Assembly (NCBI GenBank): GCA_030705725.1
Contig: JAUZPW010000041.1
Coordinates: 1-9,035, forward strand
Source: Bacillota bacterium
GTDB taxonomy: Bacteria; Bacillota; Clostridia; Oscillospirales; Butyricicoccaceae
Direction of reading: 5' to 3'
Length of the DNA stretch: 9,035 nucleotides
Under the pieces are notes generated by a model. That model made no database searches and was not told the origin of the DNA. It was given only the letters and a program-made list of their open reading frames with translations. The translations under genes were made by a program, and so were the position numbers. Of the stretch, positions 1-6,758 are shown piece by piece; the first letter of the stretch is position 1; each line of letters opens with the position of its first letter.

Positions 1-1
1 A

Positions 2-298
2 GAAGAGGTGCTTGCGCTCGTCAACGAAAAGTTTAATCCTTACCTTGAGGATATAACGGATATAACTGTCGTAGATCTGGCGTCTGTTTCGAAATCAGTC
101 GGGAAAAAATCGCATTCGTCAAAAACCACTAAAACCAAGGAATCGCCGTCCGGCGCAAAATCCGGAAAAAGCAGCGGCGAGACGACGGAAAAGCTTGACA
201 CGCCGAAAGCTTCAGACGGCAATGTCAAGGCAAAAGCAGATGAAGAAGGCGACGAACCGGCTGGGGATCAGCCGTTTGACGATTCCATAGGTAACTAA
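2..298 (+). CDS. C-terminal tail of a probable LytR-CpsA-Psr (LCP) family envelope protein (5' end outside window)
   Basis: This reading frame is open from the window edge and stops at TAA 296-298, so only the last 98 residues are seen. The first visible part, around LVNEKFNPYLEDIT, resembles the end of the catalytic domain of clostridial LCP proteins, membrane-anchored enzymes that transfer glycopolymers to peptidoglycan. The remaining roughly 65 residues are low complexity. A Lys/Ser/Thr/Gly-rich stretch comes first (KSVGKKSHSSKTTKTKES), followed by an acidic end (ADEEGDEPAGDQPFDD), and this part is probably disordered and extracellular. The gene lies 17 bases before rsfS on the same strand, and the order LCP-rsfS-leuS is common in Clostridia (from memory). 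The LCP call rests on that context and a short match, because no catalytic residue is visible. It could also be another secreted protein with a disordered tail. Confidence 0.5.
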   Translation, partial: EEVLALVNEKFNPYLEDITDITVVDLASVSKSVGKKSHSSKTTKTKESPSGAKSGKSSGETTEKLDTPKASDGNVKAKADEEGDEPAGDQPFDDSIGN

Positions 299-315
299 AC
301 GAAAGGGGCCATTTG

Positions 316-693
316 GTGGACACTCAGAAGCTGTTAAAAGAAGTATTGCTTGCCGCCGACGACCGGAAAGCTTTGGACATTTCGGTAATATCGGTCAGGG
401 ATCTGACCGTTCTGGCGGATTATTTCGTTATCTGCACGGGCACGTCGACTACGCATGTAAAATCAATTGCCGATGCCGTTATGAAAAAGCTCAAGGAAAA
501 TATGGAGACGGTTCCGCATCACGTTGAAGGCTACGCCTCAGCCAACTGGATTCTCATTGATTACGGAAGCATCCTGGTTCATGTTTTCCTGAACGAAACG
601 AGGCAGTTTTATCTTTTGGAACGTCTTTGGAACGACGCTCCTAAGATTCCGATAGATGAAATCATCGATATAAAGAAGGCTGAAGAAAAATGA
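316..693 (+). CDS. rsfS: Ribosome silencing factor RsfS (Iojap/DUF143 family)
   Basis: RsfS binds ribosomal protein uL14 on the 50S subunit and blocks joining with 30S, which lowers translation in starvation. The protein is about 125 residues, the usual length, and is a single Iojap domain. Recognisable family blocks are LADYFVICTGTSTTHVKSIA near residues 34-53 and EGYASANWILIDYG followed by VHVFLNETRQFYLLERLW in the second half. I chose the GTG at 316 because the Shine-Dalgarno-like AAAGGGG at 301-307 is then 8 bases away. A TTG directly before it at 313 is in frame and would add one residue at a spacing of 5. The stop overlaps the leuS start as ATGA (690-693), so the two are probably translationally coupled and in one operon with the upstream gene. 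Confidence 0.93.
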   Translation: MDTQKLLKEVLLAADDRKALDISVISVRDLTVLADYFVICTGTSTTHVKSIADAVMKKLKENMETVPHHVEGYASANWILIDYGSILVHVFLNETRQFYLLERLWNDAPKIPIDEIIDIKKAEEK

Positions 694-3098
694 AGTATGA
701 TTTTGCGGCAATTGAAAAAAAGTGGCAGGATAAGTGGGAAGAGGCGCAGGTTTTCCGTGCGGGAAACGATTATAAAAAGCCTAAGTTTTACGCGCTCGTG
801 GAGTTTCCGTATCCATCCGGCAGCGGGCTCCACGTGGGTCATCCCAGATCCTACACCGCCCTTGACATAGTGTCGAGGAAACGCCGCATGCAGGGATATA
901 ACGTTCTTTACCCTATGGGCTGGGACGCGTTCGGCTTGCCGACGGAGAATTTTGCTATTGCAAATCATATTCATCCCAAAGAGGTTACGAAGAAGAATGT
1001 CGCGCGGTTTAAGGATCAGCTCCGTTCACTGGGGCTTTCCTTCGACTGGTCAAGGGAAATCAACACTACCGACCCCGATTACTACAAATGGACGCAGTGG
1101 ATTTTCCTGAAGCTTTTTGAAAAAGGTTTGGCCTACAAAACGACAATGCCCGTTAACTGGTGCGTTTCCTGCAAGTGCGTGCTGGCAAACGAAGAGGTCG
1201 TAAACGGCGTTTGCGAGCGCTGCGGAAGCGAGGTTGTCCGCCGCGAAAAAAGCCAGTGGATGCTTAAAATTACGGAATACGCGCAGCGTCTTATAGACGA
1301 TCTTGATCTTGTGGATTATGCCGAACGGATAAAAATACAACAGAAAAACTGGATCGGTCGCTCGACGGGCGCGGAGGTCGATTTCAAAACAACAGAAAAC
1401 GACATTCTGAGGATTTATACCACACGCCCGGACACGCTGTTCGGCGCGACATATATGGTAATTTCTCCCGAGCATCCTTATATAGAAAAATGGAGCGGTA
1501 AAATAAAAAACATAAGCGAAATTGAGGCTTACCGTGAGACGGCGGTTCACAAGTCCGATTTTGAACGGACGGAAATCGCGAAGGACAAAACGGGGGTGAA
1601 AATCTGCGGCGTCAGCGCAATAAACCCCGTTAACGGAAAAGAAATACCCATTTTTGTATCCGATTACGTCCTTATGTCCTACGGCACAGGCGCTATAATG
1701 GCCGTCCCGGCCCACGATACGCGCGACTATGAATTCGCAAAGAAGTTCGATTTGCCAATCGTAGAGGTTGTTAAGGGCGGAAATATTGAAAAGGAAGCTT
1801 TCGTCGACTGCGAAACGGGCGTAATGGTGAATTCGGGTTTCTTAGACGGTCTCTCGGTTGCCGAAGCCAAAAAGAAAATTACCGAATATTTAAACGAAAA
1901 GGGAATTGCAACGCCGAAAGTCAATTTCAAGCTTCGCGACTGGGTTTTCTCACGCCAGCGCTATTGGGGCGAGCCGATTCCGCTCGTGTACTGCGAAAAA
2001 TGCGGATGGGTGCCCGTGCCCGAGGACGAGCTTCCTCTCAGACTGCCCGAAATCGGCTCATACGAGCAGACTGATACCGGAGATTCTCCGCTTGCGAAAA
2101 TAACCGACTGGATAAATACCAAATGCCCGAAATGCGGGGGAAGCGCAAAGCGCGAAACGGACACGATGCCGCAGTGGGCAGGCTCATCATGGTATTTTCT
2201 GCGTTATACGGACCCACACAACAAAAGCACGCTCGCGTCCAAAGAAGCTTTGGAGTATTGGACGCCGGTGGACTGGTATAACGGTGGCATGGAGCACACG
2301 ACGCTGCATCTGCTCTATTCAAGGTTCTGGCATAAATTTCTTTACGATATTGGGGTTGTCCCCACAAAAGAGCCTTATTCGAAACGCACGAGCCACGGTA
2401 TGATCCTCGGCGAAAACGGTGAAAAAATGTCAAAAAGCCGCGGGAACGTAGTTAATCCTGATGAAATAGTGAAGGAATACGGCGCCGACACAATGCGCCT
2501 GTATGAGATGTTTATCGGTGATTTTGAAAAGGCAGCGCCATGGTCCGCATCCTCCATTAAAGGCTGCCGCCGTTTCCTTGAGCGCACATGGGCTCTTTCA
2601 GATTCGGTTGCTTCCGGGGACTGTTACAGCGCCAAAAACGAAGCCATACTGCATAAAACGATAAAAAAAGTCGGAGAGGATATTGAAAACTTAAAATACA
2701 ATACGGCGATAGCCGCTCTGATGACACTGCTTAATTCCTTTTATGAAAACGGCGTAAACCGCGCCGAATATAATACATTTTTGAAGCTGCTTAATCCGTT
2801 TGTGCCGCACATCACGGAAGAGCTGTGGTCGATTCCCGGGAATATGGAAATGCTTGCCTTAAGCGCATGGCCCGCTTTCGACGAAAACAAAACAAAGGAT
2901 GAGGAAGTAGAAATCGCCGTGCAGCTGAACGGAAAGCTGAAAGCTACGGTCAGACTACCCGCGGATTCAGACGAAAAAACGGCTTCCGATAAGGCGCTCT
3001 CAGACGAAAGGGTAAAGGCTGCCTTGTCGTCTTGCCAGATAGTAAAAACAATAGTCGTAAAAAACAGAATAGTGAATTTTGTTGTTAAGCCTCTCTAG
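690..3098 (+). CDS. leuS: Leucyl-tRNA synthetase
   Basis: This class I aminoacyl-tRNA synthetase charges tRNA-Leu with leucine in the cytoplasm. Its 802 residues are a normal bacterial length. The HIGH motif reads HVGH at residues 48-51 within FPYPSGSGLHVGH, and KMSKS is intact at 579-583. The CP1 editing domain is present, with the threonine-rich TTRPDTLFGA from 244 and the AHDTRD segment, whose Asp346 corresponds to the conserved editing aspartate. A zinc-like site with two CxxC pairs (Cys158/161 and Cys175/178) lies in the first insertion, and a second pair of CxxC motifs lies in the part after CP1 (YCEKCGW and CPKCGG). The anticodon-binding and C-terminal domains end in VNFVVKPL. The start overlaps the rsfS stop and has only a weak AGAAGG 10 bases upstream, so coupling is likely. 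No T-box or other leader separates it from rsfS. Nothing is missing or truncated. Confidence 0.98.
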   Translation: MKYDFAAIEKKWQDKWEEAQVFRAGNDYKKPKFYALVEFPYPSGSGLHVGHPRSYTALDIVSRKRRMQGYNVLYPMGWDAFGLPTENFAIANHIHPKEVTKKNVARFKDQLRSLGLSFDWSREINTTDPDYYKWTQWIFLKLFEKGLAYKTTMPVNWCVSCKCVLANEEVVNGVCERCGSEVVRREKSQWMLKITEYAQRLIDDLDLVDYAERIKIQQKNWIGRSTGAEVDFKTTENDILRIYTTRPDTLFGATYMVISPEHPYIEKWSGKIKNISEIEAYRETAVHKSDFERTEIAKDKTGVKICGVSAINPVNGKEIPIFVSDYVLMSYGTGAIMAVPAHDTRDYEFAKKFDLPIVEVVKGGNIEKEAFVDCETGVMVNSGFLDGLSVAEAKKKITEYLNEKGIATPKVNFKLRDWVFSRQRYWGEPIPLVYCEKCGWVPVPEDELPLRLPEIGSYEQTDTGDSPLAKITDWINTKCPKCGGSAKRETDTMPQWAGSSWYFLRYTDPHNKSTLASKEALEYWTPVDWYNGGMEHTTLHLLYSRFWHKFLYDIGVVPTKEPYSKRTSHGMILGENGEKMSKSRGNVVNPDEIVKEYGADTMRLYEMFIGDFEKAAPWSASSIKGCRRFLERTWALSDSVASGDCYSAKNEAILHKTIKKVGEDIENLKYNTAIAALMTLLNSFYENGVNRAEYNTFLKLLNPFVPHITEELWSIPGNMEMLALSAWPAFDENKTKDEEVEIAVQLNGKLKATVRLPADSDEKTASDKALSDERVKAALSSCQIVKTIVVKNRIVNFVVKPL

Positions 3099-3115
3099 AA
3101 AATATAATACTCAGC

Positions 3116-3144
3116 TTGACAATAAGCTTAGAAATTTATATAAT
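3116..3144 (+). promoter_or_regulatory. SigA-type promoter of rpsU
   Basis: A perfect TTGACA (3116-3121) and a perfect TATAAT (3139-3144) are separated by 17 bases. Transcription should begin near 3151, giving a leader of about 60 bases. The promoter lies in the 112-base gap after leuS, which has no terminator, so rpsU can be read from here and by read-through from the leuS operon. Confidence 0.85.
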
Positions 3145-3176
3145 AAATTGGTAGATTTATATTCGTGGTTCCAAAT

Positions 3177-3202
3177 GCGCCGGATGGCGCGCGGAGGGAG
3201 GG
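3177..3202 (+). promoter_or_regulatory. rpsU leader hairpin followed by a very strong ribosome binding site
   Basis: A small hairpin with stem GCGCC (3177-3181), loop GGAT and stem GGCGC (3186-3190) stands directly before GGAGGGAGGG (3193-3202). The purine run ends 8 bases before the ATG at 3211. The run fixes this start and predicts high translation. The hairpin is only 5 bp and may have no function beyond keeping the site exposed. Confidence 0.45.
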
Positions 3203-3210
3203 AAATTTAA

Positions 3211-3393
3211 ATGTCGGAAGTCCGCGTCAAGGAAAACGAGTCTTTGGACAGCGCTTTAAAACGTTTCAAACGTTCATGCGCTAAGGCGGGCGTGCTTTCC
3301 GAGCTCCGTAAGAGAGAGCATTATGAGAGCCCAAGTGTTAAGCGCCGCAAGAAATCCGAGGCTGCCCGCAAAAACAAAAAAAAATTCAGATAA
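3211..3393 (+). CDS. rpsU: Small ribosomal subunit protein bS21
   Basis: bS21 is a small basic protein of the 30S subunit, located near the 3' end of 16S rRNA and the mRNA exit region, that helps mRNA selection in initiation. The 60-residue product has the usual layout. An N-terminal VRVKENESLDSALKRFKR is typical of the family. A second helix, KAGVLSELRKREHYESPS, follows, and the C-terminus is Lys/Arg-rich (KRRKKSEAARKNKKKFR). Start choice is secured by the strong ribosome binding site. The gene is monocistronic from its own promoter and closed by a strong terminator 4 bases after the stop codon. Confidence 0.97.
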   Translation: MSEVRVKENESLDSALKRFKRSCAKAGVLSELRKREHYESPSVKRRKKSEAARKNKKKFR

Positions 3394-3396
3394 CAT

Positions 3397-3429
3397 AAAA
3401 GCCACTCTTAAAAAGAGTGGCTTTTTGTT
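3397..3429. terminator. Bidirectional intrinsic terminator between rpsU and the SLH-protein gene
   Basis: The stem GCCACTCTT (3401-3409) pairs with AAGAGTGGC (3413-3421) over a 3-base loop. Flanking AAAA and TTTT extend it to 13 bp. On the plus strand the T-run TTTTTGTTT follows and ends rpsU. On the minus strand four T residues follow the same stem, enough to end the convergent surface-protein gene, whose stop is about 23 bases away. Confidence 0.93.
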
Positions 3430-3451
3430 TCTATAAAAGATAACTCAAAAC

Positions 3452-6400
3452 TCAGGATGAGATAAACGAAACCTCAGGAGCCTCGGCTGATTCCGAGGCA
3501 ATATTTATCTTGTCATATGTTACTTTGGCGGAATCGCCGATCGCTTGTCTGATAGCTTTCGCAACCTCGGCCGCTGTGCCTGCATCTGATATATCAATGC
3601 CGTTATCAGTGTCAGGATCGTCTGTAAAAATATAGGCTTTCGAGTCTATTTTCAAAACGTCTCCGTACTTCGGCGTTTTTGAAACGGTTAAAATAGCCGA
3701 ACCGAGCTTGGTATCCTTGCCGAAAATCGTCTGTTCGGCTTTTGAAACGCATAAGCCGGACGTTTTTAATGCAAGCGAGTTTCCGGCTGAGCCAAGGATT
3801 TTGCTCTGGAAACGAAGCGTATTCCTGCCGTCGGTGGAAACATCAAATTTACCTGATATAAGGAAAGCTTTGGAAACGTCTTCGGCGGCAGAATCTTCTG
3901 AAATCAGTATGTTATCGTGCGCTTCAAAATCGGTCGAGTCGCTGTCTACGGTTATGCTTATAAGCTGGCCTTCGTTGATTTCATCAAATTTTATCGTGTA
4001 TGTTTCGGACGTCGCGGCGTTGCCTTGCGTCATTTTTACAGTAAAGTAACTATTGTCGCATTCTATCTCCGGGGCGTCGATTTCGCCGGCAGAAATAACG
4101 ATGCTGCTGCCGGAAAGGGAAGTCGAGAACCCGCCCGTCGTGCTGTTTGAAAGCTTTTTTTCAAGCAGCGTCGCGGCCTGGGCCGTCGTCGTAACCCCGG
4201 CCATCGAAATGTCGCAGCTGTCGCTGACGTCGGAAGCAAGCGGGCAAAGCCTGTATGCTTTGTCGTTTATATTTATTTCAACGGGATCGCCTCCGGATTT
4301 CGGCAGGCTGGTAACTGCTAGGGTAGTTATTCCGTTCTTCCGGATTACCCCGTCCTTTTTTGTGACGGTGCCGATATTGCAGGTTACCGGAATCGAGGTG
4401 CTGAGGCTGCCGGGAGTTTTATTTTCGAATGTCAGCGTCTTTTTATCCGTATCCGCGCTTACGTTGAATTTCGTATTATTTGCGTACTCCTTGGCAATAT
4501 CGCTAAGCGCATTTGACACGCTTATCTGCTCGCTGCCGTTCTTTCTATCACCAACCGTAAATGTTTTATCGTCTATTGAAAACGTGTCGCCCTCGGACGG
4601 GCTGTTGAGTTTGACAGTCCATTCGGCTTTGTTGCCGACGCCCTCGGTGGAACCGGAGCGGTATATAGCGCCGCCCGTCTGCTTTTTCATTAAGTTTACG
4701 GTATAGGTTTTTGACTGCCCTACGCTGTTTGTCGCCGTAATATCGACGCTGATTTTGGATGACACGAGGATAATGGTCTTGGAAGCTGTATCAGCCTTCG
4801 CGTCCGAACCGTCTATTCCGACGCTTTGTCCCTTGTCGGCCGTTGCCGAAATCTTGATGTTTGTTCCCGAGGTATAAACCGTGTATTCGGTTTCATCCGG
4901 ATCAAAGGCCGGCTGCAGGAAGGTTGAAATCTTATTGTCGCTGTTGTAGACAGAGAGCGCCGAAAGCTTCGCCTCAACAAGCTCGGCCATTGTAATCGTA
5001 TAAATCGCCGAATTTTTGTCGGGGCTTGTCACCTGTAAAGTTATCACAGCGCCTTTTGCGGAAGTGTCGGCGGTCACAAATGAGCCGCTCTTGACGGTTT
5101 TGCCGTTAACCTTGATTTCAGTTTCCACTCCGTCTTTGGCGTAAGGATAGACCCGCACGGATTTTGCATCGGAGTACGCCGAGAAGGCTCTGCCGGAAGG
5201 GGAGAATTTATCCATAGGAATTTCATCCTCAGAGCTGCTGTCGCTTTTGATAACGATATTTGAAAGCTCGGCGGACTCACCGTAGGGCATCAGCGTATTG
5301 CTTCCGACTTTTATAGACATGCCGTTTATAAGCGTTATTTTATTAATATTTACGTTTGTTTCAGCGCCAATGGTACAGTCGGCGGAGCTGACGGAGACGG
5401 CATCAACGGAGCCCGCGCCCGATACAGCCGTCGGAGAATTCAGATTAAGGTTTGAGATAACGCCTTTTTCAAGTACGGTAACCTGATATTTGTTTAAGGA
5501 AGTTGAGTTGGAAAGCGTTAACTTATTTATGATGCCGTTATCAATTGAGAGGGCGGTCGCCGGATCTTCGAGGGCTATTTCACCGAACTTTCCGGCAAGG
5601 CCTAATGAAGTGCAGGATTTATCAATTGTCAGGCCGGATATTCCGGCGGCGCCTGCTAAAAGCGAGGCGCTGTCAATTACTGCCGGAGCCTTAACCGCAA
5701 GGCGCTTTACCGAGGTTGAGCCGCCTACGGCGAAGCGTACGCCGGACAGATATTTATTAGGGTATAAAACGGATACATCGCCGCCGAAGGTGCAGTTTTC
5801 CGCTATAACGCCGCTGCCTTCGCCTCCGCCGGAAACGAAAACCATTCCGTTTACGGTTACGTTAATGAGTTTAACAGTGCCCTCGCCTATGCCTTCTGTC
5901 AGGTAAAGGTTGCCCGAAACGGTTGTATTCTGCAAAGTTATGTCGGATGTGCTTATTGTGGCGTTTCCGGAAATCGATCCGCCTTCATATCTGCCCGCTT
6001 TATTGTAAAGCTCACCCATAGCCCGCACCAGAATCGTAGCGGCCTGGGCCCGGCTTAAGTTCGATGCGGGTTCAAAATTTCCGCTCGGCATGGCGGTGAA
6101 TATTCCGTATTTCTCGGCGGTCGCTATGTAATCCTTAGCCCATGAAGCTATGCTTACGTCGTCCTTAAAGTCCGTGTTCCCCGTTTCAAGAGGGAGCTTC
6201 AGAACGCGTATAAGCATGGTGGCCGCCTCCTGACGGCTTATTTTATTGTCTGGATAGGCTTTTCCGTTTGAGCCGAGCATATACCCGAAAGCCGCGGCAC
6301 GGTTTATAGCCTCTGATTTCCAGCTTTTGCCGCCCGAAATATCGGAGAAAGTAACGGAGTTGTCCTCTTTCGCAAAACCGAATGTGCGGTTAATCAAAGC

Positions 6401-6598
6401 CGCAAACTCCGAACGTGTGATACTTTGGTCCGGACGGTAGATTCCTGACCCGTTTCCGACCATAATCCCCTTGCCGGACAGCAGGGAGATCTGTGTTTTG
6501 GCCCAGTGACCAGATATATCCGAGACGGCGGCGGCGCCGGGCAGCAAACCGCACAGCAAAGTAAACGCGGTTAAAAACGACAGGAACCTTTTTTTCAT
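3452..6598 (-). CDS. Secreted SLH-domain surface protein with beta-helix, cadherin-like and repeated C-terminal modules
   Basis: This is a 1048-residue exported protein expected to sit on the cell wall. Residues 1-24 form a signal peptide with a basic start, hydrophobic core and likely cleavage after GAAA. Three SLH repeats follow at about 25-70, 84-133 and 144-193. Their TRAE-type motifs read TRSE (61-64), SRQE (121-124) and SRAQ (182-185), and such triplets bind secondary wall polymers. Residues 205-435 are rich in short Val/Ile/Asn strands with turn glycines, consistent with a beta-helix. Two cadherin-like beta-sandwich segments lie near 465-540 and 543-637. The last 390 residues hold four related modules, described separately. 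No enzyme motif is visible. The ATG at 6598 is chosen because a perfect AGGAGGA lies 8 bases upstream and the signal peptide begins there. The open frame continues upstream without these signs. The gene has its own promoter and a terminator on each side. The exact role (adhesin, S-layer or scaffold component) is not known. Confidence 0.88.
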   Translation of the reverse strand: MKKRFLSFLTAFTLLCGLLPGAAAVSDISGHWAKTQISLLSGKGIMVGNGSGIYRPDQSITRSEFAALINRTFGFAKEDNSVTFSDISGGKSWKSEAINRAAAFGYMLGSNGKAYPDNKISRQEAATMLIRVLKLPLETGNTDFKDDVSIASWAKDYIATAEKYGIFTAMPSGNFEPASNLSRAQAATILVRAMGELYNKAGRYEGGSISGNATISTSDITLQNTTVSGNLYLTEGIGEGTVKLINVTVNGMVFVSGGGEGSGVIAENCTFGGDVSVLYPNKYLSGVRFAVGGSTSVKRLAVKAPAVIDSASLLAGAAGISGLTIDKSCTSLGLAGKFGEIALEDPATALSIDNGIINKLTLSNSTSLNKYQVTVLEKGVISNLNLNSPTAVSGAGSVDAVSVSSADCTIGAETNVNINKITLINGMSIKVGSNTLMPYGESAELSNIVIKSDSSSEDEIPMDKFSPSGRAFSAYSDAKSVRVYPYAKDGVETEIKVNGKTVKSGSFVTADTSAKGAVITLQVTSPDKNSAIYTITMAELVEAKLSALSVYNSDNKISTFLQPAFDPDETEYTVYTSGTNIKISATADKGQSVGIDGSDAKADTASKTIILVSSKISVDITATNSVGQSKTYTVNLMKKQTGGAIYRSGSTEGVGNKAEWTVKLNSPSEGDTFSIDDKTFTVGDRKNGSEQISVSNALSDIAKEYANNTKFNVSADTDKKTLTFENKTPGSLSTSIPVTCNIGTVTKKDGVIRKNGITTLAVTSLPKSGGDPVEININDKAYRLCPLASDVSDSCDISMAGVTTTAQAATLLEKKLSNSTTGGFSTSLSGSSIVISAGEIDAPEIECDNSYFTVKMTQGNAATSETYTIKFDEINEGQLISITVDSDSTDFEAHDNILISEDSAAEDVSKAFLISGKFDVSTDGRNTLRFQSKILGSAGNSLALKTSGLCVSKAEQTIFGKDTKLGSAILTVSKTPKYGDVLKIDSKAYIFTDDPDTDNGIDISDAGTAAEVAKAIRQAIGDSAKVTYDKINIASESAEAPEVSFISS
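3455..4624 (-). repeat. Four related C-terminal modules in an A-B-A-B pattern (protein-level)
   Basis: Residues of about 659-740, 757-850, 866-947 and 965-1048 share a pattern. Each begins with a Gly-Asp/Gln-x-hydrophobic strand and an ISxxNA/DISxAG segment, then has an alanine-rich helix and a strand pair. Modules 1 and 3 resemble each other most (FNVSADTDKKTLTF against FDVSTDGRNTLRF, each followed by a K..GS turn). Modules 2 and 4 share DKAY/SKAY, DISMAG/DISDAG and DAPEIE/EAPEVS. The general form recalls repeats in phage tail and other fibrous structural proteins. That likeness is from memory and was not tested. Confidence 0.6.
6020..6526 (-). repeat. Three tandem SLH repeats (protein-level)
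   Basis: Residues 25-193 of the surface protein contain three diverged copies of about 50 residues. Each has an aromatic start (HW, SW, SW), a GI/GYM/GIF turn, a P-D/S-N/Q segment and a Ser/Thr-Arg motif followed by an alanine-rich helix. Glu is kept in the first two motifs and is Gln in the third. The module attaches proteins non-covalently to the wall. Confidence 0.9.
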
Positions 6599-6606
6599 CA
6601 GGGTAG

Positions 6607-6613
6607 TCCTCCT
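6607..6613 (-). promoter_or_regulatory. Ribosome binding site fixing the start of the SLH-protein gene
   Basis: The minus strand reads AGGAGGA here, 8 bases before the ATG whose first base is 6598. This decides against longer starts in the same frame, which would place the start inside the neighbouring ATPase gene and across its terminator. Confidence 0.85.
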
Positions 6614-6635
6614 GAAATCATGGTAAGATAATACT

Positions 6636-6663
6636 ATTATACTATAGATTGTATGAAATACAA
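6636..6663 (-). promoter_or_regulatory. Probable SigA promoter of the SLH-protein gene
   Basis: On the minus strand a -35-like TTGTAT (6663-6658) and a perfect TATAAT (6641-6636) are 16 bases apart. A terminator for the upstream ATPase gene lies just before, so the surface-protein gene needs its own promoter. The -35 box is inside an inverted repeat and the -10 region overlaps a second small one (ATAATA-C-TATTAT, 6628-6640). Confidence 0.6.
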
Positions 6664-6664
6664 T
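6648..6664. promoter_or_regulatory. Operator-like inverted repeat over the SLH-gene -35 box
   Basis: ATTGTAT-GAA-ATACAAT is a perfect 7-bp inverted repeat with half-site centres 10 bp apart, about one helical turn. It covers the -35 box, so a bound protein would block the promoter. The same 7-bp half-sites occur in the promoter of the GntR-type gene 1.3 kb away. Confidence 0.45.
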
Positions 6665-6710
6665 ATTATGACAAGAAATGAGCAACATAGATGAGCTTTT
6701 TGCGCGTAAA

Positions 6711-6738
6711 CAAAAAACCGCCCCCGTTTTGGGGCGGC
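6711..6738 (-). terminator. Intrinsic terminator of the P-loop ATPase gene
   Basis: The stem CCGCCCC (6718-6724) pairs with GGGGCGG (6731-6737). On the minus strand it is followed directly by six T residues (complement of 6712-6717), about 20 bases after the ATPase stop. There is no T-run on the plus strand, so it acts in one direction and separates the ATPase gene from the SLH gene. Confidence 0.9.
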
Positions 6739-6758
6739 TGACAAAAATTAAGCCTTTA

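Noticed and set aside
1050..1715. 221-codon open frame on the minus strand
   Set aside because: It is antisense to leuS, whose motifs run through the whole stretch, and it has no family features.
2038..2433. 131-codon minus-strand frame inside leuS
   Set aside because: It is antisense to the second zinc-like and catalytic part of leuS, without supporting start signals.
3082..3108. Second promoter TTGTTA / TATAAT at the end of leuS
   Set aside because: The -10 is perfect but the spacer is only 15 bases and the -35 is weak. The promoter 36 bases downstream is far better.
3113..3128. Hairpin AGCTT-GACAAT-AAGCT after leuS as a terminator
   Set aside because: The stem is only 5 bp, there is no T-run, and the sequence overlaps the rpsU -35 box.
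4053..4706. 217-codon open frame on the plus strand
   Set aside because: It lies wholly antisense to the SLH-protein gene, has no good ribosome binding site and its translation shows no domain. It is a shadow of the coding strand.
4160..6055. 12-base direct match GCGGCCTGGGCC at about 4171 and 6039 in the SLH-protein gene
   Set aside because: Both encode the same short AQAA(T) helix segment in unrelated domains. This is best explained by codon preference and not by a DNA repeat.
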